Positions 8,514-16,923 of a stretch of 64,000 nt of DNA are shown one piece after another (within the stretch, counting starts at the first letter, position 1; the number at the start of each line of letters is the position of its first letter). This DNA is from Myxococcus stipitatus DSM 14675 (lineage in GTDB: Bacteria > Myxococcota > Myxococcia > Myxococcales > Myxococcaceae): positions 4,092,001-4,156,000 of the forward strand of contig NC_020126.1 in NCBI RefSeq assembly GCF_000331735.1. Reading direction: 5' to 3'. Made by a program: the position numbers and the translations under genes. The notes beneath the pieces were generated by a model, which saw only the letters and a list, made by a program, of their open reading frames with translations, did not search any database and was not told the DNA's origin.

Positions 8514-9962
8514 TCAGCGAGCACCGCGCACGAAGTCACCCGGCCCGCACAGGGGCTCCAGAGCTTCCACTGCGATTTGCAGGAGCTCCGAGTGGGCAAG
8601 GCCAAGGGCCGCATACGCGCCCGGGGCGGGAGGCGTGCTGCGGATGGCCATGGCCAACGCGCCCTTCCACTTGCCGAACCCTAGCGCGCTCTCCGCCCCT
8701 GCGAATCGCAGGTCCTCGACGCCTCCGGCCTCGCTAACCTGGGACGCCACGTTGGACACGTACTCCGCGAGGGAGGCGGCGGGCATGTTGGGGACGCAGT
8801 CCACGAACAGGCGCAGGCGCTCGCTCTGGAGGCTCGTGGCCATCGGGACGATGGTCGGGGACTCTTGGTGATCGCCGGGCGCGGCGGGGGCCTTGGGCTT
8901 GCGACCACGCCGCTTCGGCGCGCCATCCGTGGAGATGGTGGGCGAAGCGACAGGGGCATCCGGGGGCAGCACGGCGGCCACTTCGGCACCCGGGCAGGAC
9001 ACATGCAGCACGTCCCCCGAGCGGAGCTTGCTCGTGTTCTCCGGCGTGAGCGTCGCGCCGCACCTGTCGCACGTCCCAAGGGACTCGGCGGGGGCGGCGG
9101 AAGGGGGCGGGGCGAGCGGGAGTTGCGCGGCGGTGTCGGGGGCCTGGTTCTTGAGGATGAGGCGATTCATCAGGGACACGGTGGGACCTCCTGAAAGGCA
9201 CTTCTCTTTGAAGGGGCACCCGCCGAACTTCTCGCAGGCACCGAAGTTGGGAGGCGCGTCCGCGCTGCGCGTGGCTCGGGCCACTTCGCGCATGCGGCGC
9301 ACCATGGGGACAACCTTCTCTGTCCATTCGTGCGTGACGTGCTCGGTGCTCGTCCTGGCGAGGACGCTCTCTGCACGTCGCGCGCCGCGCGTCTGGAAGT
9401 AGAGGTGCTCCAGCTCCAGCACGCGGACACTAGGGAATCGCTCAACTGAGAGAGCTGCCCAGACGCCGTAGCCCACCATCTGCAAGCCGGCCTCGGTGCT
9501 CGCGTCCACCAACTGCGCGGGCGTGGCCCCGTAGCGAGCCACGTGGGACGAGAACTTGTGGTCCGTGACGCGCAGCACTCCATCCGCGAGTCGACGCGGG
9601 TTGATGAGGTCGATGTGCCCGATGAAAGGGACTCCATCCGCCGACAGGGGAGAGGGCGTGCCGAAGGACTCCTCAACCAGAAGGTCCGAGCCCGGCGTCG
9701 GAAGCAGATGATGGCCAGCGCGCGCGATGTCGCCGAGGACGTCTTCTCCCGTGCGTAGGTAGTGCTCCAGTTGTGCGTGCCCCTTGATGCCCAGGGCTTG
9801 CGCCTTGGATTCAGGCTCGGGCAGTCGCAACACCTTCGCGAAGTACCAGCTGCGCTGACACAGGCTGAATTGCTTCAGCTGCAAGATGGAGAGGAAGTTG
9901 ATAGCACCCCCGTCCACCGCACGGCGGCGGGGTGCCTCGAGCTGCGCGGCATCAGCCTCCAT
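8514..9962 (-). CDS. RecB/Cas4-like PD-(D/E)XK exonuclease with Fe-S cysteines
   Basis: About 482 residues from the ATG at 9962, which overlaps the methyltransferase stop by 11 nt; an in-frame start at 10025 lies deep inside that gene and is less likely. The nuclease core shows GIKGHAQLEHY (His), PFIGHIDLIN (Asp), LRVTDHKFSS (Asp-x-Lys) and the helix LQMVGYGVWA (Gln/Tyr), the RecB/Cas4 signature. CEKFGGCPFKEKC supplies cysteines typical of the 4Fe-4S cluster in AddB and Cas4 enzymes. A second CxxC pair (TCDRCGATL) and a basic linker KRRGRKPK occur in the C-terminal half, which looks disordered and may bind DNA. Likely a phage recombination exonuclease. Confidence 0.82.
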   Translation of the reverse strand: MEADAAQLEAPRRRAVDGGAINFLSILQLKQFSLCQRSWYFAKVLRLPEPESKAQALGIKGHAQLEHYLRTGEDVLGDIARAGHHLLPTPGSDLLVEESFGTPSPLSADGVPFIGHIDLINPRRLADGVLRVTDHKFSSHVARYGATPAQLVDASTEAGLQMVGYGVWAALSVERFPSVRVLELEHLYFQTRGARRAESVLARTSTEHVTHEWTEKVVPMVRRMREVARATRSADAPPNFGACEKFGGCPFKEKCLSGGPTVSLMNRLILKNQAPDTAAQLPLAPPPSAAPAESLGTCDRCGATLTPENTSKLRSGDVLHVSCPGAEVAAVLPPDAPVASPTISTDGAPKRRGRKPKAPAAPGDHQESPTIVPMATSLQSERLRLFVDCVPNMPAASLAEYVSNVASQVSEAGGVEDLRFAGAESALGFGKWKGALAMAIRSTPPAPGAYAALGLAHSELLQIAVEALEPLCGPGDFVRGAR

Positions 9963-10809
9963 GGTTCGCCTCCGCCGAGACGAGGGTCTGCCGAGCAATC
10001 TCGACGTAGGGGGCGTGTTGCTCAATTCCGACGACGGAGCGCCCGGCTTTCAGCGCCGCGGCCCCTACGGTGCCCGAGCCGAAGAACGGGTCCAGGATGA
10101 TGTCTCCCTGTCGAGTGATGTAGCGCACCCACCAGTCACAGAGGACCTCGGGAGTTGCCGCACCGTGGCCCTTGGCGCCGCCACTGGAAACGCTGTTGGA
10201 GTTGGGAATCGGCAAGAGGTTGTATGGGGTGACGCCACCGCGCTCCGCGACGGTGTCGGCAATTCTCCCCGCCCGGACGGACAGCCCAGAGGGAGACACG
10301 CGGAGAGCTCGGTTGGCGTGCTTGACCCGAGCCATGGCCTCGGAGGGCGTCCACAGGACGGCATCCTGGTTTCGGTAGCACGTGGGCGCACCGAGCCAGA
10401 CGCACGCCTTTACCGAGGGACGCATGAGCCCATTCTTTCGCTGGCAACTCCCCGTGGGTGGGGTGCTGACGTTCCACCACCAGACGTCTTGGACGAGGTT
10501 CCACTCCCGAGACGTCCAGGCCATGAACTCGAAGAGCCATGGCCGCATGCGCCCCACGTGCTCGCTGTTGGGCTGCAAGATGAAGACGGCGGAGCCCGAT
10601 GGCTTGAGCACCCGCCGCACCTGGCCAACGACAGCGCGCATGAGCTCGTGCCAGTCGGGCTCCGATAGCCGCCCGTACTCGCGGTTGATTTCCGCGTAGG
10701 GCGGGTCGGTGATGATGGCGTCGACGCTTCCCGAGGGAAGCGACGCCATCACCTCGACGCAGTTGCCGGAGAACAGCGTGGCGTGGTGGGTGTCGTGAAC
10801 AGGCTTCAC
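9952..10809 (-). CDS. DNA methyltransferase (N4/N6 class, DPPY)
   Basis: 285 residues with motif IV TDPPY near the N terminus (about residue 35) and motif I ILDPFFGSGTVG near the C terminus, the beta-class order of N4-cytosine/N6-adenine methyltransferases. The middle holds the target recognition region (WWWNVSTPPTG, CVWLGAPTCY). No restriction endonuclease gene is adjacent, so it is probably an orphan phage methylase that protects phage DNA or marks replicated DNA. It overlaps the downstream nuclease gene by 11 nt and lies 6 nt from the primase-helicase gene upstream, as part of one operon. The target sequence cannot be read from the protein. Confidence 0.9.
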   Translation of the reverse strand: MKPVHDTHHATLFSGNCVEVMASLPSGSVDAIITDPPYAEINREYGRLSEPDWHELMRAVVGQVRRVLKPSGSAVFILQPNSEHVGRMRPWLFEFMAWTSREWNLVQDVWWWNVSTPPTGSCQRKNGLMRPSVKACVWLGAPTCYRNQDAVLWTPSEAMARVKHANRALRVSPSGLSVRAGRIADTVAERGGVTPYNLLPIPNSNSVSSGGAKGHGAATPEVLCDWWVRYITRQGDIILDPFFGSGTVGAAALKAGRSVVGIEQHAPYVEIARQTLVSAEANHGG

Positions 10810-10815
10810 CTCCCC

Positions 10816-13116
10816 TCAATGGGGGCGGTGGCCAGCGGTGGCGGGCTTTTCCTCCGGTGCGTTGCGCAGCGCCTCGGGAACAACCCAGACACGGCGGCGC
10901 ACTCCAGACACGCACTGAATCCGGTTTCGGAAGCCCAAGTCTCTCAGGACGCTGGCAATCTCCCTGTCTGTCGCCGCGTTGAGCTGCCCCTTCGGGACAC
11001 CGAGGGCCTCCTCCGCCACCTGGAGCAGCGGGACTTCTGCCGGACGCCGCGCCGGGGACATCCGCGTGAGCCACTGGACGATGGCGTCCCTCTTTCCGTC
11101 GTTGGGCGTCTCGCTGCGCTCCTTGGCCTGGGCCTCGGCGCGCTCGGCCTGGTCCTCGGTGAGCCACCATTGCTCGCCCTGGTGGAAGCGCACCACGGCT
11201 TCCGCCCAGAGCTGGGCGCGGTCCTGCTTCAGTGCCGCGATGTCGATAGAGGTGCAGCGCACCGGCCACCAGCGGCGGTAACCACTGGGGTCATTGCGGA
11301 GGTACTCCTCGCTGTTGGTGGTGCCCACGAGGACGCAGCGGCGCGGCGTGCGCACCGTCACTCGGCCATAAGGGGGCCGGTAGATGTCCTCGTTACGCGA
11401 AACGTAGGCCTTGAGGGCCTGGACGTCGGCGGCGCGCCGCACCGTCTCCAGTTCGGCCATCTCCTGAACCCAGAACTGAGAGGCGAGCGCAGCCGAGTCC
11501 TTGTTGCCGATGTCGAGTGGCGCATCGCTGAACCACTCACCCGCGAGGATGCGGAAGGCGGTGGACTTCTGGAGGCCTTGGGGGCCTTCGAGGATGAGCA
11601 CCGTGTCCACCTTGCATCCCGGACGCAGTGCGCGGGCCACGGCGCTGATGAGCCATTTGGGGCCGATGGTGCGGAGGTGCTCGGTGTCACCTGTCGCGCC
11701 GAGGTAACGCTCCAAGAAGGTGTCGATTCGCGGCTTACCGTCCCAGACAAGCCCCTCCAGGTAATCGCGCAGCGGGTCATAGGCGTTCTGCCTTGCGACA
11801 ATCCGCAAGACTTCGCGAACATGAGAGGGTTTGGGGTTGAGGCCGAGGCGGCCGTATTCGCTGTTTTGGAACCAGACCGCGATTTCGCTGTCCAGCTCGT
11901 CTGGGCGGACATCCGCACGCAGAGGGCTGCCCGACAGCTCGAGCTCCTTCGTCACCTCGTTGAAGCGCAGCGCTCCTCGCCACTCGGGCGCATGGAGGAG
12001 GACGGTGTAGATGTTCGCCTCGAGGTTGCGCAGCCGCGTCTCCTCCCGCGTCTCGTAGGTGACGAGCTGCTTCATCCATTCATCTGGGTCCGCTTGTCCC
12101 TCGTCGGTGGGCGTCAGTTCCGAGGTGGAGGTGATGGCGCGGGTTGAGATGCCAAGGCGCTCCCAGAGTGCCTGGTGCTCGACGAGGCGCTTTGCATCGC
12201 GCTCCGTCTTCCGGACTCGTGCGCGGTGCAGCTTCTTCAGTGCTTCGGAGATGAGGTGCTCGGTGCCTTGCTCCCAGTCCGTTGCGGCGTAGCAAGGCCG
12301 CAGGAGCTCGACAATGGCCGCGTCCGGCGTGTCAGTGGGCAGGCAGAAGGCCACCGTGCTCATGAGTTGCTGGAGTGTGGTGTCCTGGCTCCCTCGTGGC
12401 GCGAGGGGCTGACCGCGAAGCACGCGACCAATGAGCGCCTTGTTCTCAGGACGCGCGTGGCGTCGCAGCAGCGAGCCGAGGTGGTGCTGGTCCGTGGTGG
12501 TAGAGGCCGCGTCCATGGGCGCGGACGGCGCCGAGGGGGAGGCGGTGACGGGCAGTCCCGCGCGTGCGGAGGCCAGCAACTCGTCGACGTCGAGAGGGCG
12601 TCCATCGGTGCTCTCCGCGAAGGGCTCGGCGCCTTCGGGGGCGTCTGGCAGGTAGTAGAGGCGTGACAGGTCCTTCGTCGCGGGGTCAGCGGGGACGCGC
12701 AGCAAGGCGAGGGCGGCGGTGCGCACTGCGGGCCACTCGCGAGGCAGCACGGGCCTGCTCAACGGCATGATGAGGCGAAGGCAGTAGTCAGGGGGCCGAT
12801 GGCTGTGGGTGGAGTGAAGGGCGAAGGCGTAGCCACCTCGCTCCAGCTCATCGAGAGGGGCGAGTTGTTCGGCGGTGAGGTGGTCCAGGTCGAAGACGGC
12901 CAGCGTCACCGCGCGGACGTTCTCGTTGCGCCGTCTCTCGGAGATGTCGACAGGGCTCCACGCGGGCCCATTCTTGGCGGGGCATCGGCTGGGGCAGGGA
13001 GACTGAGGGCACTGGCTTCGGCGGTGAGTGGTGAAGAGGGCGCGCAGCTGCGGCCAGGTGACATCCTCGACACGCGGCACGTTGTCTTGCGCGGACTCGT
13101 AGAAGGCGACTCTCAT
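10816..13116 (-). CDS. Primase-helicase (PrimPol-like N terminus, VirE-like ATPase)
   Basis: 766 residues. The N-terminal ~190 residues resemble an archaeo-eukaryotic primase/PrimPol domain (LAVFDLDHL, FALHSTHSHRP, LRLIMPLSRPV, KDLSRLYYLP). The C-terminal half is a VirE/superfamily 3-like ATPase: Walker A EGPQGLQKST, Walker B WVQEMAEL, then RPPYGRVTVRTPRRC, sensor LVGTTNSEEYL and an arginine finger region GYRRWWPVRC. Such fusions initiate phage replication by opening the origin and priming it. It is the first gene of the leftward operon. Motif copy 3 lies 81 nt upstream and the palindromic hub begins just beyond, so the origin or early promoter is probably there. Confidence 0.87.
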   Translation of the reverse strand: MRVAFYESAQDNVPRVEDVTWPQLRALFTTHRRSQCPQSPCPSRCPAKNGPAWSPVDISERRRNENVRAVTLAVFDLDHLTAEQLAPLDELERGGYAFALHSTHSHRPPDYCLRLIMPLSRPVLPREWPAVRTAALALLRVPADPATKDLSRLYYLPDAPEGAEPFAESTDGRPLDVDELLASARAGLPVTASPSAPSAPMDAASTTTDQHHLGSLLRRHARPENKALIGRVLRGQPLAPRGSQDTTLQQLMSTVAFCLPTDTPDAAIVELLRPCYAATDWEQGTEHLISEALKKLHRARVRKTERDAKRLVEHQALWERLGISTRAITSTSELTPTDEGQADPDEWMKQLVTYETREETRLRNLEANIYTVLLHAPEWRGALRFNEVTKELELSGSPLRADVRPDELDSEIAVWFQNSEYGRLGLNPKPSHVREVLRIVARQNAYDPLRDYLEGLVWDGKPRIDTFLERYLGATGDTEHLRTIGPKWLISAVARALRPGCKVDTVLILEGPQGLQKSTAFRILAGEWFSDAPLDIGNKDSAALASQFWVQEMAELETVRRAADVQALKAYVSRNEDIYRPPYGRVTVRTPRRCVLVGTTNSEEYLRNDPSGYRRWWPVRCTSIDIAALKQDRAQLWAEAVVRFHQGEQWWLTEDQAERAEAQAKERSETPNDGKRDAIVQWLTRMSPARRPAEVPLLQVAEEALGVPKGQLNAATDREIASVLRDLGFRNRIQCVSGVRRRVWVVPEALRNAPEEKPATAGHRPH

Positions 13117-13196
13117 GGTTGAAGTGTCCTTTCGTGGAGGTGTGAAGCGTGCCGCCGTGGCGCTGCGCGGACGTCATGGGGCCTCCCTCCAGGTGT

Positions 13197-13210
13197 ATGG
13201 GGGCGCTTTC
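13197..13210 (-). promoter_or_regulatory. Phage 14-bp motif, copy 3 (upstream of primase-helicase)
   Basis: On the minus strand this reads GAAAGCGCCCCCAT, one mismatch from the commonest form, 81 nt before the ATG at 13116. It is the farthest of the six start-facing copies from its gene. Confidence 0.55.
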
Positions 13211-13281
13211 GTGCATGTTTCAGAAATTGGCGTGCGTGCGTGAAGTGCCGACACACATGCACCACACGAACGGCTCCATTT

Positions 13282-13297
13282 CCTATAGCTCTATAGG
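13282..13297. repeat. Inverted repeat CCTATAG-CT-CTATAGG
   Basis: Perfect 7-bp arms (CCTATAG / CTATAGG) separated by CT, an operator-like site in the divergent control region, two bases from the next palindrome. A dimeric repressor or antirepressor could bind here. Confidence 0.6.
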
Positions 13298-13299
13298 GG

Positions 13300-13313
13300 G
13301 TACGCGCGCGTAC
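13300..13313. repeat. Perfect 14-bp palindrome GTACGCGCGCGTAC
   Basis: Fully self-complementary, GC-alternating, adjacent to the 16-bp inverted repeat. It is a candidate operator or replication-origin element; function unknown. Confidence 0.55.
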
Positions 13314-13327
13314 GCGCGGCTACTAGT

Positions 13328-13359
13328 CTTCTCTTTCTCTCTATGAAGAGAAGGAGAAG
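13328..13359. repeat. Hairpin with 13-bp purine/pyrimidine arms
   Basis: CTTCTCTTTCTCT pairs with AGAGAAGGAGAAG (one G-T pair) around the loop CTATGA. No U-run follows, so it is not an obvious terminator. It may be an operator, an RNA processing site or an origin structure. Confidence 0.45.
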
Positions 13360-13457
13360 TGGTGTGATGAGTGTGTGGTGGTTGGGCTTGCTCTGGTGGG
13401 GCCAGTCCATGCCGCTAGCCAAGCATTCGGTGGTTTCTGTTTCATGAGCCACGCGCG

Positions 13458-13471
13458 GAATGTGTCCCCAT
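13458..13471 (+). promoter_or_regulatory. Phage 14-bp motif, copy 4
   Basis: Reads GAATGTGTCCCCAT followed by TGAAGAAGG, the same extension seen in copy 7. It points toward the sigma factor gene, but its start is 285 nt away, so the served start is uncertain; this is the one copy without a close downstream gene. Confidence 0.5.
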
Positions 13472-13755
13472 TGAAGAAGGCGATGGCACTCCGCACCGCA
13501 ATGCCCCTCTGTCGCGCACCTCTTGTCAGTTCCGCCATGTTCCATGCGTCGCGCGGCGCTGGCTTCGCTTCGCCATTGAGCGACGGAGCCCGGCAGCCCG
13601 GGATGTCGATGTCTTATTCTTGCTTGTCGAGAGTCTGCCTTCGGTGAATCCCTCTTCGCGTTTGGTGAAATGGCAGATGTCTTGCTCTGTCTCGTGTTTT
13701 CACTTGTGTCATCGGCATGGCTTCTCGCGCCTGTCTCAAGTCGAAGGGGGAATCA

Positions 13756-14559
13756 ATGCAGTGCCGTGGTAGTCGCCCGTCGCAGCCGACCGAGGGAAGC
13801 CGCAGCGTCAAGGACGGTCGCACGCTGAAGCAGTCTCAGATGAGGGATGTCCCATCCACGCTGGCGCTCGAGGTGGAGGGGTTGGCGCTGGAGATTCTTC
13901 GGCTCAACGAAGAGGGCTCGCGCTTCTCAGCACGGCGTCTGTCGGATGAGCTGCTGCGGCGCATGGCACCTGCGCTTCGCGTGCTGGCGCGGCGCTTCGC
14001 GAAGTCGCGCGGCACGTTGGGCGAGAATGACCTCGTCCAGGTCGCGAGCATCGAAGTCTTCAAGGCCCTGGGGACGTACCTGCCGGAGAAGAAGGGCGGC
14101 CAGAGCTTCCTGTCCTGGTCAACGTGGCGTGCGCGGCGCGCCCTGAAAGAGCATGTCCGGCTTCAGGCTGCGGACGTGCGTCCCTCGGATGCTGCCCAGC
14201 GGGGCCGAACCCGGAGCCGCACGGTGGTTGCGCCCGTCGAGGTCATCAGCCGGGACAGGCCCGAGGAGGCGCTTTCGGGGTCCGTGACGGAATCCCATGA
14301 CGCGGCGTTGGCCATGGAATTCATGACGGTGGAGGAGCTGCTCTCCACGTGCGAACAGGTGGCGCGGCTGTACTATGCGCTGGCCGACATGGAGCCCGTG
14401 CTGCGCGAGCTGGTGTGCCGGGTCCATGGCCTGGGGCGCACGCGGCAAAGCATCCGCGATGTTGCCAGCGAGTGGGGTGTTCCGCGGTGGCGTCTCGATG
14501 CACTGCTGGCGCGTGCCCGCAGTCTCCTGCGCCGCAAGTTGGCGGAGAGGGGGAGCTGA
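13756..14559 (+). CDS. Phage-encoded sigma-70-like factor
   Basis: 267 residues from the ATG at 13756, chosen because GAAGGGGG precedes it at good spacing; an upstream in-frame ATG at 13717 lacks a clear site. A region 2-like helix bundle is visible (LARRFAKSRGTLGEND, LVQVASIEVFKALGTYLP, FLSWSTWRARRALKEHV). A region 4-like helix-turn-helix lies near the C terminus (SIRDVASEWGVPRWRLDAL, then ARARSLLRRKLAE). It should redirect host RNA polymerase to phage late promoters. As first gene of the rightward arm, overlapping the next gene, it is a natural candidate to read the repeated 14-bp motif. That link is inference. Confidence 0.75.
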   Translation: MQCRGSRPSQPTEGSRSVKDGRTLKQSQMRDVPSTLALEVEGLALEILRLNEEGSRFSARRLSDELLRRMAPALRVLARRFAKSRGTLGENDLVQVASIEVFKALGTYLPEKKGGQSFLSWSTWRARRALKEHVRLQAADVRPSDAAQRGRTRSRTVVAPVEVISRDRPEEALSGSVTESHDAALAMEFMTVEELLSTCEQVARLYYALADMEPVLRELVCRVHGLGRTRQSIRDVASEWGVPRWRLDALLARARSLLRRKLAERGS

Positions 14560-14867
14560 TGCCGGTGCTCGTCTCCAGACAGGGCGGGCTGTGCGCGGCG
14601 TGTGGCGCGCCCATCTTGGAGGGCGAGCGCATCGTCTACACGCTGGAGACAGGAGCGCGTCACCTCGCGTGCGAGGACAGGTCACCGGAGCTGCGTCGCA
14701 ACCGGTACGCGGCCCGGTGCGCCCTCTGTGGCTTCCTGGTGCGCAAGGGGCGCGGGAGGCTGGACGTCACTGAAACGTGCGAGGACGGGGCCTTCTCGCG
14801 CGTCTGGCGGGTGTGCTGCTCGGACCTCATGGCCTGCAACGAGCGGCTGGCTCGGGTGGCTCGGTGA
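14559..14867 (+). CDS. Small zinc-binding phage protein
   Basis: 102 residues starting at the ATG that overlaps the sigma factor stop as TGATG, so the two are coupled. It carries paired cysteines: LCAACG near the N terminus, an isolated Cys in HLACED, CALCGF in the middle, and CCSDLMAC near the end, suggesting two zinc knuckles. The family is not recognised. The position just before the packaging genes and after a sigma factor suggests a small late regulator or an HNH-like accessory, but no His-Asn-His motif is visible. Confidence 0.6.
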   Translation: MPVLVSRQGGLCAACGAPILEGERIVYTLETGARHLACEDRSPELRRNRYAARCALCGFLVRKGRGRLDVTETCEDGAFSRVWRVCCSDLMACNERLARVAR

Positions 14868-15063
14868 GATCTTGTCCTACATGTAAAAACCTGTGGCTGG
14901 ACTTAGCGAGCCCCCCGGGTCCGGATTTTGGGCGCGGGCCCAATTCCTGTCTTGCTCGGCGGACCCCCACACTCGAAAAATCTTCTGAAAATCGCCAGGG
15001 CCCCCCGATGTGTCGGGCGTGACGCGACGAAATTACGCGCATCCGCCCCCATTCCCTTGAGGA
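14868..15063 (+). other. Non-coding gap before terminase; possible packaging site
   Basis: About 196 bp without a gene, C/G-run rich, immediately upstream of the small terminase, where cos or pac sites normally lie. CCGCCCCCAT 20-odd bases before the TerS start resembles the 3' half of the 14-bp motif. There is no direct evidence for a packaging site. Confidence 0.3.
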
Positions 15064-15510
15064 ATGGCACCTCCCTCCAAGCTGACCCCTGAGTTGCAGG
15101 CCGAAATCTGCGGCCACCTTGAGCGCGGCCTCTTCCGTCGCGCTGTGGCGGGCCTTGTCGGCATCAATGAACAGACTCTCTCGCGGTGGTTTCACCGGGG
15201 CGCGAACGAGAAGCGCGGCGCGTACCGAGACTTCCACCTCGCGGTCAGCGCATCGGAAGCGAGGTTCATGCAGTCCGCCACGGACATGCTCATGTCTGCG
15301 GCCTCGCACAACCCCAAGCACGTCCAGTGGCTCCTCTCGCGCCGCTTCCCAGAGCTCTACGGCCGAAGGGACAACGTCGAGGTGCAGGCACCCGAGGACA
15401 AGGCCGCCGATGAGCGAGCCCTGCGCGAGCTGCTGATGGACAGGCTTGGGCGCTTCCTCCCGGACGATGCCGGGGCATCTCCGAGCGACGGGGGCGACGA
15501 TGCACTGTGA
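15064..15510 (+). CDS. Terminase small subunit
   Basis: 148 residues with an N-terminal helix-turn-helix (AEICGHLERGLFRRAVAGLVGINEQTLSRWFHRG) followed by a helical oligomerisation region and an acidic tail, as in small terminases that recognise the phage packaging site. It directly precedes and overlaps the large subunit gene by 11 nt, which fixes the assignment. Length is normal for the family. The start ATG follows CTTGAGGA. Confidence 0.85.
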   Translation: MAPPSKLTPELQAEICGHLERGLFRRAVAGLVGINEQTLSRWFHRGANEKRGAYRDFHLAVSASEARFMQSATDMLMSAASHNPKHVQWLLSRRFPELYGRRDNVEVQAPEDKAADERALRELLMDRLGRFLPDDAGASPSDGGDDAL

Positions 15511-16915
15511 GCCCCGGCGTTCGCGCTTCTCGGTGCTGGTGGACCAGCTCTCCCCGGATGAGTCCCCGGCCTCCTTCCTGGTGAAACAGGCGCGTACTCG
15601 CCAGGGCCTCGCGCGTCTCTTCGGGCGGCTGACGCATCCCGAGGTTGAGACGCTCGTTCACGACCTGGACTTCTGGGCGCGTCGCGAACAGATGCCGCCA
15701 GTCGCATTCGCCACGTGCTTCATCATGGCGGGCCGGGGCTTTGGAAAGACCTGGTCGGGCGCTCGGTGGGTGATTCAGAAGGCCCGCGAGGCCAAGACGA
15801 TTGGCGCCCTCATCGGCCCAACTGCTGCGGATGTTCGCGACACCATGATTCGTGGCTCCAGCGGCATCCTCGCCCTGTCGCCCCCGTGGTTCATGCCGGT
15901 GTACGAGCCCAGCAAGCGGCGCGTGACGTGGCCCAACGGCGTCTATGCCATCTGCTACTCGGCGGATAAGCCGGACCGGTTGCGCGGGCCCAACTGCGGC
16001 TGGGCCTGGGGCGATGAGCCCGCGAGTTGGAAGCATGAAATGGCAGCGCTGGACCAGCTCCCGATGGTTCTGCGCATCGGCACCGCTGCGAATCCGCCCC
16101 AGCTCCTCCTGACGGGAACCCCTCGCCCGTTGCGGAAGCTGGAGGAGCTGCTCTTCTCCGACGCGGAAGCGAAGACCCTCCGGCCCGGGGTGGTGCTGCG
16201 CACGGGCTCGTCACTGGCCAACCGCGCCAACCTGGCGCCGAGTGCCGTGGCCACCATGCGCGCGCTGATGAACACGCGCTGGGGACAACAGGAGGTGCTC
16301 GGCAAGCTGCTGATGGACGTGCCAGGCGCAATCTTCGGCTCGGCGCGGTGGGGCAGGGTGGATGCGGATGTCCATGAGTACGCCCGAGCGCTGGACCGCC
16401 GCATCGTCTCCGTGGACCCTGCGCCCACGAGCGAGACGGGCTCGGACGAGACGGGCATCATCGTCCAGGGAGTGAGAAGCAGTCCGCTCCTTGGGACGGA
16501 CGGCGTGCCGTTGAAGCGTGTCTCCGTGCTCAAGGACGCAAGCCTCCGGGGCTCTCCGCGCGAGTGGGCCGCCGCTGCTATCCGTGAGTACCTGGCCTTC
16601 GGGTGTGACTCCCTGGTGGCCGAGGTGAACTCGGGCGGGGAGATGGTGGAGACGACGATTCAGACCGTGGCCTCGGAGATGGGTGTCCACGTCAACGTGA
16701 AGCCGGTGCGCGCCCGCGAGGCGAAGAGCAAACGTGCCGAGCCTGTGAGCGCGTTGGCCGAGACGGGGCGCATTGAGTTGGTGGGCACTTTCCCCAAGCT
16801 CGAGCTCCAGTTGTCCAAATTCTCGGGCGTCAACGGTCGCCGCGATGACCGCGTGGATGCCCTGCTGTGGGGCGTTCACGAGTTGGTGTTCGCGGATTCC
16901 TTCTTCTGTCTGTGA
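15500..16915 (+). CDS. Terminase large subunit
   Basis: 471 residues from the ATG at 15500, which overlaps the TerS stop. The ATPase domain has Walker A AGRGFGKTWSGA and Walker B WAWGDEPASW with the catalytic Glu, then the coupling motif LLTGTPRP. The RNase H-like nuclease domain shows IVSVDPAPT, SLVAEVNSGG and DDRVDALLW with the expected acidic residues. The protein pumps DNA into proheads and cuts concatemers. Both catalytic centres look intact, so the packaging motor should work. Confidence 0.95.
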   Translation: MHCEPRRSRFSVLVDQLSPDESPASFLVKQARTRQGLARLFGRLTHPEVETLVHDLDFWARREQMPPVAFATCFIMAGRGFGKTWSGARWVIQKAREAKTIGALIGPTAADVRDTMIRGSSGILALSPPWFMPVYEPSKRRVTWPNGVYAICYSADKPDRLRGPNCGWAWGDEPASWKHEMAALDQLPMVLRIGTAANPPQLLLTGTPRPLRKLEELLFSDAEAKTLRPGVVLRTGSSLANRANLAPSAVATMRALMNTRWGQQEVLGKLLMDVPGAIFGSARWGRVDADVHEYARALDRRIVSVDPAPTSETGSDETGIIVQGVRSSPLLGTDGVPLKRVSVLKDASLRGSPREWAAAAIREYLAFGCDSLVAEVNSGGEMVETTIQTVASEMGVHVNVKPVRAREAKSKRAEPVSALAETGRIELVGTFPKLELQLSKFSGVNGRRDDRVDALLWGVHELVFADSFFCL

Positions 16916-16923
16916 GGGTGGCG

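Larger units (their letters stand above)
13117..13755 (+). other. Divergent control region between early and late arms
   Basis: About 640 bp separating the leftward replication operon from the rightward sigma/structural arm. I see no convincing gene. It holds two copies of the 14-bp motif facing opposite ways (13197-13210 minus, 13458-13471 plus), the inverted repeat 13282-13297, the perfect palindrome 13300-13313 and a 13-bp-arm hairpin at 13328-13359. This layout suits a phage switch with divergent promoters and operators, or an origin of replication. Short ORFs cross it on both strands, but none has a clear ribosome binding site plus protein-like composition. Confidence 0.55.

Noticed and set aside
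15020-15063. An eighth copy of the 14-bp motif before the small terminase
   Set aside because: Only the CCCCCAT half matches; the GAAAG half is absent.
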